42,306 nt of DNA from an uncultured Gemmatimonadales bacterium (GTDB taxonomy: Bacteria; Gemmatimonadota; Gemmatimonadetes; Palauibacterales; Palauibacteraceae), in NCBI GenBank assembly GCA_947259585.1, contig CAMYMV010000021.1:1-42306 (forward strand), in the 5' to 3' direction. Each line of letters opens with the position of its first letter. The first letter of the stretch is position 1. Below, one piece after another: positions 15,315 to 21,884 of the stretch. The notes under the pieces are model-generated. The model saw only the letters and a program-made list of their open reading frames with translations. It did no database searches and was not told the DNA's origin. The position numbers and the translations under genes are program-made.

Positions 15315-16819
15315 ACCGTCGTCATCCGTTCTTCTCCGATGGCGGAGCCGCCGGCCCCGGCCATCTCATCGTGTTCCTCGCAGAGGATCCGGTAGGCCGC
15401 CTCGACGTGGCGCGCCTCCGTGTGCACGCTGCCGATGGCCAGGCGCAGAGTGTAGCGTCCGTCCAGAACCGTGTGGGAGAGGAAAACGGGGCCTCGGCGG
15501 TTTACGCGCGCCATCAGCTCACGATTCCAATCGTTGTACGCTTCAAGCTCGTTCGACACACGACCGCCCTCATTGGCTGCCTCGCGTGGGTGCGCCCGAA
15601 AGCAGATGGTGCCGAAGGGAACCGGGGCTGCCAGCTCGAACCGGCTGTCCCGCCGCATCTCATCGGCGAAGTCGGCAGCCAGGCGAAGGTGGCGGCGGAG
15701 CAGGGCTCGAAGCCCTGCCGCGCCCATCTGCCGAAACAGAAACCACAGCTTGAGGCTGCGAAAGCGGCGCCCCAGCGCCAGGCCCACGTCCATGAGGTCG
15801 AGTGCGCCCTCTTGGTCCGAGCTCAGGTACTCCGGTGTCAGCGCCAGGGAAGCTCTGAAGGGCCTCCGGTCCCGGAACAGCAGGACGCTGCAGTCCATCG
15901 GAGTCGCCATCCACTTGTGCGGATTCACCACGATCGAGTCCGCTCGATCCCAACCGCCGAACAGCTCCCGCTTCTCGGGCAGCATGGCGGCCGGACCGGC
16001 ATACGCGGCGTCGACGTGCAGCCAGACGCCGGCTTCCGCACAGATGTCGGCGATCCTCGCCACCGGGTCGACGGCGTTGCTTGAGGTGGTACCGATGGTC
16101 GCGCAGACCATCGTGGGCAGGGCGCCGGCCTCGAGGTCGCTACGCAGCTGACGCTCCAGAGCCTGGCCATCCAGGGCGTACCGATCGTCGGTCTCGATTC
16201 GCCGGAGGCTCTGACGTCCCAGGCCGGCGGCGATCGCCGCCTTCTCGAGCGAGGAGTGAGCCTGGTTCGAGACGTACACGACGAGCCGCGGCACGTCGGA
16301 GCGGCCCGTGAGGCCCAGCTCTCGGGAATCCACGCCGGCCGCCTCGCGAGCCGCGAGCAGGGCGGTGAAGCTGCTGGTCGACGCGGTGTCGAGGATGACG
16401 CCTTCGAAGGCCTCGGGCAGCCCCAGAAGCTCTCGGAACCAGACGATGACGCGCGCCTCAAGCTCGGTGGCCGCGGGCGAGGTTCGCCAGAGCATCGCGT
16501 TGACACCCAGGGTGGCGACCACGAACTCCGCGAGGATTCCGGCGGCCGAGGAGGAGCTCGCGAAGTAGGCGAGGAATCCGGGGTGGTTCCAGTGCGTCAG
16601 ACCGGGGAGGATGATCCGGTCGAGGTCGTCGAGGATCGCTTCCAACGGCTCGGCGTCCTCCGGTGCCGAAGAGGGCAGCATCGCCGCTGTCTCGCCGGGC
16701 GACACCCGAGCCAGCACCGGAAACTCCTCCACCCGGTCGCGGTAGTCCGCGACCCACTCGGCGACCCGAGCTGCCGCCTCGCGGAACTCCTCCGGGCTCA
16801 GATCGCCAGCTCTGGCCAC
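15311..16819 (-). CDS. Group II pyridoxal-dependent decarboxylase (aromatic-L-amino-acid decarboxylase family)
   Basis: PLP enzyme of the DOPA/tryptophan/tyrosine decarboxylase family, 502 residues. Landmarks: HWNHPGFLAYFASSSS (about 76-91), LRTSPAATELE-like WRTSPAATELEARVIVWF, TASTSSFTALLAARE, TIGTTSSNAVDP (241-252), VWLHVDAAYAGPA with the PLP-pyridine Asp270, and NPHKWM (299-304) with the Schiff-base Lys302. I propose the GTG at 16819, overlapping the DoxX-like gene by 22 bases. The frame is open to 17188, but that part is a shadow of the upstream gene. The product overlaps the DsbA-like gene by four bases. Preference among Trp, Tyr, Phe or DOPA cannot be read directly; the product would be an aromatic amine. 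Confidence 0.9.
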   Translation of the reverse strand: MARAGDLSPEEFREAAARVAEWVADYRDRVEEFPVLARVSPGETAAMLPSSAPEDAEPLEAILDDLDRIILPGLTHWNHPGFLAYFASSSSAAGILAEFVVATLGVNAMLWRTSPAATELEARVIVWFRELLGLPEAFEGVILDTASTSSFTALLAAREAAGVDSRELGLTGRSDVPRLVVYVSNQAHSSLEKAAIAAGLGRQSLRRIETDDRYALDGQALERQLRSDLEAGALPTMVCATIGTTSSNAVDPVARIADICAEAGVWLHVDAAYAGPAAMLPEKRELFGGWDRADSIVVNPHKWMATPMDCSVLLFRDRRPFRASLALTPEYLSSDQEGALDLMDVGLALGRRFRSLKLWFLFRQMGAAGLRALLRRHLRLAADFADEMRRDSRFELAAPVPFGTICFRAHPREAANEGGRVSNELEAYNDWNRELMARVNRRGPVFLSHTVLDGRYTLRLAIGSVHTEARHVEAAYRILCEEHDEMAGAGGSAIGEERMTTV

Positions 16820-17181
16820 TGATACAGCACGTAGAACACGATCGCCGCGCCCGCGAGGGCCATGTTTTTCATGAAGTGGGCCATCTCCATCTGACGGGCG
16901 CTCTCGTCCCGCTCCTTCCAGAAGGCGTGCATCCTGACCGCGGCGGCGAACAGGAAGAGAACCAGCAGCCAGGCGCCCACATCTACCCAGGTCCACAGCA
17001 GCACGCTGAGGCCTCCCGCGATGATCATCAGCCCGGTGAGCGGCACCATCGTTCCCGCCGCCGCGACTCCCTTGGCCTCGGCGTACGCCACCATCGCGTC
17101 CCTCTGGGTCAGGTGGGCGAGCCCGGAGGCGATGAAGATCATCGCGAACAGGATTCTGCCGATCCAAAACAGAGTGTTCAT
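16798..17181 (-). CDS. DoxX-like integral membrane protein
   Basis: A 127-residue membrane protein with four predicted helices: FWIGRILFAMIFIASGLAHL, TMVPLTGLMIIAGGLSVLL, VGAWLLVLFLFAAAVRMHAFW and MALAGAAIVFYVLYQW. The GLAHL motif after helix 1 and RMHAFW with the following HFMKNMALAGAA are typical of the DoxX/DoxD family, which is linked to quinone-coupled thiol oxidation in some organisms. I chose the ATG at 17181, preceded by GGAG nine bases upstream; the longer frame to 17259 gives Arg-rich sequence without homology. It lies 58 bases after the AhpD-like gene and overlaps the decarboxylase. The exact function is unknown. Confidence 0.85.
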   Translation of the reverse strand: MNTLFWIGRILFAMIFIASGLAHLTQRDAMVAYAEAKGVAAAGTMVPLTGLMIIAGGLSVLLWTWVDVGAWLLVLFLFAAAVRMHAFWKERDESARQMEMAHFMKNMALAGAAIVFYVLYQWPELAI

Positions 17182-17239
17182 CGAGCATCTCCTCTCGGTC
17201 CGCGGCCTGGCGGCCGCCTTCGGCCGGCGCTTCGCCGCT

Positions 17240-17596
17240 TCACGGCGTCCGGCCCGCATCTCTAAGCTCCATCAGGAAATCGACCGCTCGCCGAAGATGT
17301 GGGATCACGATCGAGCCGCCCACGATGAGCGCGACGGCGAAGGCCTCGAATAACTCGTCGTCCGTGGCACCCTCACGCACGCAGCCGTCCAGGTGGTAGC
17401 GGACACAATCGTCGCAGCGAAGGACCATGGAGGAGACGAGACCCAGCAGCTCCTTGGTGGCGAGGTCCAGAGCGCCCGGCTCGTACGCCCGGGTGTCGAG
17501 CGCGAAGAAGCGGTTGATGGTGAGGTTGCCAGAGCCGAGGATCAGGTCGTTCATGCGTTCGCGGTAGGCTCTGAACTCGTCGACGCTGCCCGTCAT
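17240..17596 (-). CDS. Carboxymuconolactone decarboxylase family protein (AhpD-like)
   Basis: A 118-residue small helical protein. It carries the CMD/AhpD redox and proton-relay motif CDDCVRYH (Cys61, Cys64, His68) preceded by LATKELLGLVSSMVLR, which identifies AhpD-like peroxidase partners rather than true carboxymuconolactone decarboxylases. The C-terminal ELFEAFAVALIVGGSIVIPHLRRAVDFL completes the fold. I chose the ATG at 17596; the frame runs open to 18127, but that is the shadow of the helicase gene on the other strand. It is probably the first gene of the four-gene minus-strand operon down to 14556. It is divergent from the helicase with 50 bases between. Confidence 0.85.
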   Translation of the reverse strand: MTGSVDEFRAYRERMNDLILGSGNLTINRFFALDTRAYEPGALDLATKELLGLVSSMVLRCDDCVRYHLDGCVREGATDDELFEAFAVALIVGGSIVIPHLRRAVDFLMELRDAGRTP

Positions 17597-17646
17597 GGCG
17601 AATCTCCGTCTGCCTTCCCTTCGGCGTGAAGCTACCTTACGAGCCG

Positions 17647-19677
17647 ATGACCTCAACCGCGACCTCGCCGCAACTGGACGAGCTTCTCGCTGGCTGCCTG
17701 CTCGGGCTCGACGAGGAGATCGAGGCGGTGCGCGACCAGCTGGCGGCGCGCGGCCTGGGAGAGCCGGTTCACGTGTCCGGCGGCCACCTGGCCGACGCCA
17801 CGGGAACGCCGCTCTACGAATGGCGGCTCCCCTCCGCCCGGCACGATGTCCGGCCGAACGACGCCGTTCGGGTCGTATGCGAGGCCGGCGAGTCGGCGGG
17901 CTTCGTAACGGCGGTGAACCGCGAGACGCTGCAGGTGCGGGTCGCGACCTCCGACTGGCTGGGTCGGGTGCCGGCTGGCGCGTCGCTGGAGTTCGATCCG
18001 ACATGGCTCCTGGGCTCGTTGCGATCGCGTCTCGAAGCCGTGCGTGACAAACCGTCCCGATATCACCCCGCCACCGTCCTGCGCTTGTTCGGGCGGATCG
18101 CTCCGACGGTCGACGCCGCCGAGGCACGCCGGGGTGACTCCCGAGCGCTGAACGAGGCTCAGCGCGAGGCCCTGGAGCGGATATTGGGCAGCGACGTCCA
18201 GTTCGTCTGGGGACCCCCGGGAACCGGAAAGACGAGGCTGCTCGGCCATGCGGCGGCCGAGCTGGCGGAGACCGGCAAGGTCCTCGTGACGGCCGTTACG
18301 AACGGTGCCGTGGACGAGGCCGCCTATCGTGCGGCGGGTGTTCTGGGTCAGGGAGCGGTCGGAGCGAACCGGATCGTGCGGGTGGGGGCGGAGCTCAGCC
18401 GGACAGGCGATCGGGCACTGTCTCTGGAGGCTGCTCTCGAGCGACGGCTGGCGGGCGGAAGACTAGCAGCCGCCATCGAACAGCTGGAGCGCGAAGCCGG
18501 GGTTCGTCCGCCGGCCGAGCGACCCGCCATGCTTCAGAGAGTTCGGCTTGCCCGCGTGATGGCGGTGGCCGCAAGAGTCGACGATCACGAGATCATCTCA
18601 GCCGCCACCAGCCTCTCGCGGGATCTGCAGCTACAGGCGATCCTGGCCCTCCGGGAAGCGGATGTCGTGCTCACGACCTTCGCGAGGCTGGCACTGTGGG
18701 ATGAGCTAGCCGCTCTCCGGTTCGAGGCCCTGGTGATCGATGAGGCGAGCGCGGCACCGCTCCCCTACGTGGCGTTGGCCGCGTCACGCACCTCGGGAAG
18801 GACGGTGGCGGTCGGTGACTTCCAGCAGCTACCCGCCGTCGTCTGCTCGCGAGGGGTAGCGGCATCGAGGTGGCTCGGTCGGGATCTCTTCCGGGAGACC
18901 GGCATCGTGGAAGAGACGGCTGGCGAGGTCAGCCTCCCCTCTCCACGCGACAAGCTGTGCGCCATGCTCGATGAGCAGTACCGGATGGCGCCGCCCATCC
19001 GTCGCCTGGTCAGCGAGCTCTTCTACGGGAACCGTCTCCGGGATGCCCCCGAAGTTGCGGACCGACCGCGGTTGGCCTCGCCACTGGTTCTGGTCGACAC
19101 CGAGGACGAGGGATCGACGGTCACGCGTGCGGAGGGCTCTCGCACGAACCCGGTCCACGTGCGACTCGTGTTGCGGCTACTCGAGGACCTCGCCGGCTGC
19201 GGAGTCTCCGACGTCGCGGTCGTCGCTCCCTACAGGCTGCACGTTCGAAGGCTGCAGGAGGCGGCACGTGACCAGCTCGGTCGGGCGGCTCCGGCGGGAC
19301 TGGAGATCGCGACCATCCATCGCTTTCAGGGGCGAGAGAAGGCCGTGGTGGTGCTGGACACCGTGGATGCGCCCCCGGGCGCGAGCTGGTTCCTCAACGA
19401 AGGGCGCAACGCTGATCTGCCGCGCCTCATAAACGTGGCGCTCTCACGGGCGCGCCACGCGTTGGTGCTGGTCGGCACGGTCGAGGGCCTGCAACGTACG
19501 CTCCCGCCCGACGCGCTGATCAACCGACTGGTCGCCAAGGTCGCCGCGGAGGGACGAGCCGTGCGGGCCCGCGACCTGGGTCGGTCCGTCGAGGCTGCGA
19601 GTCTGTGGAGCGTGGTCCCGACCCCGGATCGCCTCGATGCTATTCCCTCAGAATCGACTGTCGTAGGTCAGCAATGA
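17647..19677 (+). CDS. SF1 helicase of the UPF1/DNA2-like group (AAA_11/AAA_12)
   Basis: A 676-residue ATP-dependent nucleic-acid helicase with a distinct N-terminal part of about 165 residues. All SF1B motifs are visible: a Q-like NEAQREAL, motif I GPPGTGKT (189-196), Ia VTAVTNGAVDE, II VIDEAS (DEAS at 365-368), III GDFQQLP (390-396), IV LDEQYRM (441-447), V ATIHRFQGREK and VI NVALSRARHALVLVG. Motif II lacks the Gln that usually follows in this group (DEASQ), here DEASA. I chose the ATG at 17647; a GTG at 17626 adds seven residues. It stands alone: the next plausible gene is 800 bases downstream. The most similar known proteins are IGHMBP2-like helicases with roles in RNA or DNA remodelling. 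The actual substrate is unknown. Confidence 0.88.
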   Translation: MTSTATSPQLDELLAGCLLGLDEEIEAVRDQLAARGLGEPVHVSGGHLADATGTPLYEWRLPSARHDVRPNDAVRVVCEAGESAGFVTAVNRETLQVRVATSDWLGRVPAGASLEFDPTWLLGSLRSRLEAVRDKPSRYHPATVLRLFGRIAPTVDAAEARRGDSRALNEAQREALERILGSDVQFVWGPPGTGKTRLLGHAAAELAETGKVLVTAVTNGAVDEAAYRAAGVLGQGAVGANRIVRVGAELSRTGDRALSLEAALERRLAGGRLAAAIEQLEREAGVRPPAERPAMLQRVRLARVMAVAARVDDHEIISAATSLSRDLQLQAILALREADVVLTTFARLALWDELAALRFEALVIDEASAAPLPYVALAASRTSGRTVAVGDFQQLPAVVCSRGVAASRWLGRDLFRETGIVEETAGEVSLPSPRDKLCAMLDEQYRMAPPIRRLVSELFYGNRLRDAPEVADRPRLASPLVLVDTEDEGSTVTRAEGSRTNPVHVRLVLRLLEDLAGCGVSDVAVVAPYRLHVRRLQEAARDQLGRAAPAGLEIATIHRFQGREKAVVVLDTVDAPPGASWFLNEGRNADLPRLINVALSRARHALVLVGTVEGLQRTLPPDALINRLVAKVAAEGRAVRARDLGRSVEAASLWSVVPTPDRLDAIPSESTVVGQQ

Positions 19678-19730
19678 CGGGCGATCGCCAAACAAACTTT
19701 ATAAAACCATAGGTTGGCCGTCCAATGGGG

Positions 19731-19759
19731 TTGACCTAAAAAAAATCTTTTTGTATCAT
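19731..19759 (+). promoter_or_regulatory. Near-consensus sigma-70 promoter inside the non-coding island
   Basis: TTGACC (19731-19736), exactly 17 bases of A/T-rich spacer, and TATCAT (19754-19759) match the vegetative promoter consensus at 5/6 and 5/6 positions with optimal spacing. A start near 19766 would give an RNA covering the hairpins downstream. No open reading frame with a ribosome site follows for hundreds of bases, so the product would be a non-coding RNA or a very long leader of dtd. Confidence 0.55.
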
Positions 19760-19995
19760 TGGGTCGTGCTCGAGGAGGAAGCACCAGCAAGACCGGATGC
19801 TGCACTCACTGGCACGGATCAACGGGTCGCTCGGCGTGGGGAAAGGGATCGGACCGAAAGGGACGTGACTGGAAGCCACACCATGGGTTGAGCGAAGATG
19901 GTACCAGGCCCGTTGGGTCTTGGAAGGCAAGCGCAGCTGACCAAGACGTAGATGCCAGAGCGGTGAGATCTGTCTGAAGGCGGGTCGAATCCTCC

Positions 19996-20033
19996 CTCAG
20001 CCCCTGACGCTCTTCGGAGTGACAGGGGCTGAG
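19996..20033. repeat. Long hairpin with 11-bp arms and a UUCG tetraloop
   Basis: CTCAGCCCCTG (19996-20006) and CAGGGGCTGAG (20023-20033) are exact reverse complements. Inside, after an A/A mismatch, CGCTC pairs with GAGTG (one G-T pair) closed by a TTCG loop. This is among the most stable structures possible. No T-run follows on either strand. On the minus strand the inner part reads TGTCACTCCGAAGAGCG, which resembles a sequence I remember from dispersed intergenic repeats in several phyla. Confidence 0.6.
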
Positions 20034-20476
20034 TACATCCAGGAGCTTCCGTCCGCGCGCCACTTCCTGAGCACCCCACCCAGCTGCCACGATGAAGCCG
20101 GGCCCGGTCCCCGTCGACCATCCACCGAGTCTGGATGACCAATGGACTCTCCCCGATCCTCGGAGACGCGATCGGGCAGAGTATGAACAAAAAGGCCAAA
20201 GAGCCGGTTTTTGGAAAAATGATAACCGCGGGATGTGGAAGGATGTTGAGAAAAAGACCGAATACGTTTCTCGACGCCCGTTCTCGCGGCTCTCGGAACA
20301 GGAGTTGGTTTTCCACGCCACTGTGGATTGAGCCACCGTGGATCGACATCGAGCGGGAGGTCGAGGCCTGGCCGGAACGCCGGATCCACCCCGAGTTGCC
20401 CGGACCGGATTCAAGACGTACCGGGAAGGGTGGGGAAGATGAGCGTGCCCTGTTCGAAGTCGGGTGAGGAGAGAGA

Positions 20477-20914
20477 ATGAGGGTCGTCGCACAACGTGTA
20501 TCCGGCGCGACCGTCCGCGTGGACGGAGAGACGGTTGGGAGCATAGGGCCGGGCCTGCTCGTGCTCGCCGCGTTCAGCGCCGCCGATGGTGATGCGGAGC
20601 TGGTCTGGATGGCCCGGAAGCTGACCGGGCTCCGGATCTTTCCGGATGAGGAGCGCCGGATGAACCGATCCGTTCGCGATGCGGGCGGCTCCCTTCTGGT
20701 CGTCTCCCAGTTCACCCTCTACGGAGATACCTCTCGCGGAATGCGTCCATCCTTCACGAAAGCGGCGTCACCAGAGATGGCCGAGGGGTTGTACGAGCTC
20801 TTCCTGGACGCCCTCCGTGCGGAAGGTGTTCCCGTCGAGTGCGGCCGATTCGCAGCCATGATGGAGGTCGAGCTCGTCAACGACGGCCCCGTCACGCTCA
20901 TCATCGATCGGTAG
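20477..20914 (+). CDS. dtd: D-aminoacyl-tRNA deacylase
   Basis: Hydrolyses D-aminoacyl-tRNA (and Gly-tRNA-Ala) as a proofreading step in the cytoplasm. The 145 residues match the family's length. It starts MRVVAQRVSGATVRVDGE, has the active-site motif SQFTLYGD at 77-84, GMRPSFTKAASP, and the cross-subunit motif NDGPVT at 135-140, where the Gly-cisPro pair rejects L-amino acids. The ribosome site GAGGAGAGAG ends just before the ATG at 20477. It has a long non-coding upstream region that may be part of its leader. Nothing in the gene looks altered. Confidence 0.95.
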   Translation: MRVVAQRVSGATVRVDGETVGSIGPGLLVLAAFSAADGDAELVWMARKLTGLRIFPDEERRMNRSVRDAGGSLLVVSQFTLYGDTSRGMRPSFTKAASPEMAEGLYELFLDALRAEGVPVECGRFAAMMEVELVNDGPVTLIIDR

Positions 20915-21024
20915 CAGACTCCCGGGCAGCGGAGATAGGTTCGCCGGGGCGATGCACGAGACCCGCGGGTCGGTGGGTGCTCGTCCGGGCAGGGTAACAC
21001 GGGAGCGCCGATGGGCGATGTGAG

Positions 21025-21564
21025 ATGAGGGATCAGGAAGACGCTGGACGCGAACGCCCGCTGCGAGTGGGCGTGATCGGATCGGGGGGCCGGCTGGACC
21101 CGGAGACCGCCGAGGCGGCTCGTCGGGTCGGAGCCGCCCTGGCTCGGGGTGGGGCCGTTCTCGTCTGCGGTGGCCTGGGCGGCGTCATGGAGGCGGCTGC
21201 GGCGGGTGCGCGCGGCGCGGGCGGGACCGTTCTGGGCATCCTCCCCGGATCGGACGCGGGCGCGGCCGCTCCCGGAGTATCGATTCCCATCCCCACCGGT
21301 CTCGGGGAGGCTCGCAACGTGCTGGTCGTTCGTTCATCGGAGGCTGTGGTGGCGATCGCGGGAGGTTGGGGCACCCTCAGCGAGGCGGCGTTCTGCCTCA
21401 AGCTGGGAGTGCCGCTGTTCGGGTTGCGGGACCACCTGCCCGCCGAGATGTCGATCGAACGGCTGGACGATCCCGAGGAAGCCGCCAAGCGCGCGCTTCG
21501 TGCGGCCGGCCGGCGCCGGTCGACTCCTTCGGAGGTAGCAAGAACGCCGGGAGGCATCGGTTGA
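21025..21564 (+). CDS. TIGR00725 family protein (LOG/MoCo-carrier-like Rossmann fold)
   Basis: A 179-residue protein with the nucleotide-binding fold shared by LOG (cytokinin riboside hydrolase) and molybdenum cofactor carrier proteins. Motifs: LRVGVIGSGGR at the first strand and loop, a glycine-rich VLVCGGLGGVMEAAAAGARGAGG (about 50-72), GILPGSD, EARNVLVVRSSEAVVAIAGGWGTLSEAAFCLK (about 92-123). The PGGxGTxxE motif of LOG proteins is present as AGGWGTLSE. The function of the TIGR00725 group is not settled. The C-terminal 25 residues are basic and poorly conserved in appearance. The stop overlaps the next gene's TTG (21561-21564), so it belongs to an operon with a small membrane protein and the threonine aldolase. 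Confidence 0.82.
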   Translation: MRDQEDAGRERPLRVGVIGSGGRLDPETAEAARRVGAALARGGAVLVCGGLGGVMEAAAAGARGAGGTVLGILPGSDAGAAAPGVSIPIPTGLGEARNVLVVRSSEAVVAIAGGWGTLSEAAFCLKLGVPLFGLRDHLPAEMSIERLDDPEEAAKRALRAAGRRRSTPSEVARTPGGIG

Positions 21565-21878
21565 ATCCGTTCTACTTCTTAGCGGCGCTCGTGCTCGCGC
21601 TCGTCGTGGCGGTGATCGTTGCGGGCGTGAGAGGCGGAGCTGCCGAGCGGAGGTCGATGATCGGAGACCGAGCCGATCCGGCCGATCGCCAGCAGGCGTT
21701 GCTCGCCCGGCTCGCCGATCTCGAGTTCGAATACCAGACCGGGAAGATCGGTGAGGAAGAGTACCGGGAGCTGAAGTCGCCCCTGGCCAAGGCGGTGCTC
21801 CAGGCTCGTGCCGAGCTCGAGGGCTCCGCGTCGCCCGGAGGCGTGGATCGAGCCGGCGAACGGGACTCGGAGACGTAG
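21561..21878 (+). CDS. Small single-pass membrane protein with a CcmI-like helical tail
   Basis: A 105-residue protein with one N-terminal membrane helix (FYFLAALVLALVVAVIVAGV) and a soluble helical tail. The stretch LLARLADLEFEYQTGKIGEEEYRELKSPLAKAVLQARAEL resembles the N-terminal segment of CcmI-type cytochrome c assembly proteins and SHOCT-like short helices, where 'D-E-F-x-x-x-T-G-K-I-x-E-E-E-Y' is typical. No cytochrome c maturation genes are nearby, so I do not assign that role. The start is a TTG overlapping the preceding stop (TTGA); there is no nearby in-frame ATG. It ends six bases before the GTG of the threonine aldolase. Confidence 0.6.
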   Translation: MNPFYFLAALVLALVVAVIVAGVRGGAAERRSMIGDRADPADRQQALLARLADLEFEYQTGKIGEEEYRELKSPLAKAVLQARAELEGSASPGGVDRAGERDSET

Positions 21879-21884
21879 GCGGTC

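Larger units (their letters stand above)
19678..20476. other. Non-coding island of about 800 bases with promoter and hairpins
   Basis: This is the only long stretch without a credible gene. Reading frames on both strands give compositionally odd, non-homologous peptides. The left end (19690-19757) is AT-rich with runs of eight A and five T. It holds a strong plus-strand promoter (19731-19759) and an imperfect 9-bp hairpin just before it (19711-19737). A short pair of adjacent hairpins follows (19767-19785 and 19785-19802). GTCTTGG...CCAAGAC pairs over 17 bases (19918-19948), and a long hairpin lies at 19996-20033. The right half contains another AT-rich patch (20185-20275) and several DnaA-box-like 9-mers (for example TTTTCCACG near 20310 and TGTGGATTG near 20322). 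I see no match to RNase P RNA, 6S, SRP RNA or a complete tmRNA. An unknown RNA, a dispersed repeat, or a replication-linked site remain possible. Confidence 0.6.

Noticed and set aside
19766..20040. RNase P RNA, 6S RNA or SRP RNA downstream of the strong promoter.
   Set aside because: The P4 core (GAGGAAAGTCC...ACAGAA), the SRP GGAAGG/GCAGCC loop pair and a 6S-type central bubble are not found.
19940..20060. tmRNA-like 3' end: CTGACCAAGACGTAGA, later GGGTCGAATCC, followed by an acceptor-like CAGCCCC/GGGGCTG hairpin, as in a permuted two-piece tmRNA.
   Set aside because: The T-loop lacks one T and its stem has a mismatch. The proposed 5' piece has no TTCGAC after the acceptor strand, and no short tag frame ending Ala-Ala-stop is present. 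A covariance search with the permuted tmRNA models would settle it.
20092..20467. Plus-strand open frames of 79 and 110 codons just upstream of dtd.
   Set aside because: No Shine-Dalgarno sequence, no recognisable domain, and the two frames overlap each other.
19819..20715. Minus-strand open frame of 298 codons across the non-coding island and dtd, and overlapping 228- and 130-codon frames.
   Set aside because: They run antisense into dtd, have no ribosome site or homology, and a composition typical of reading through non-coding DNA.
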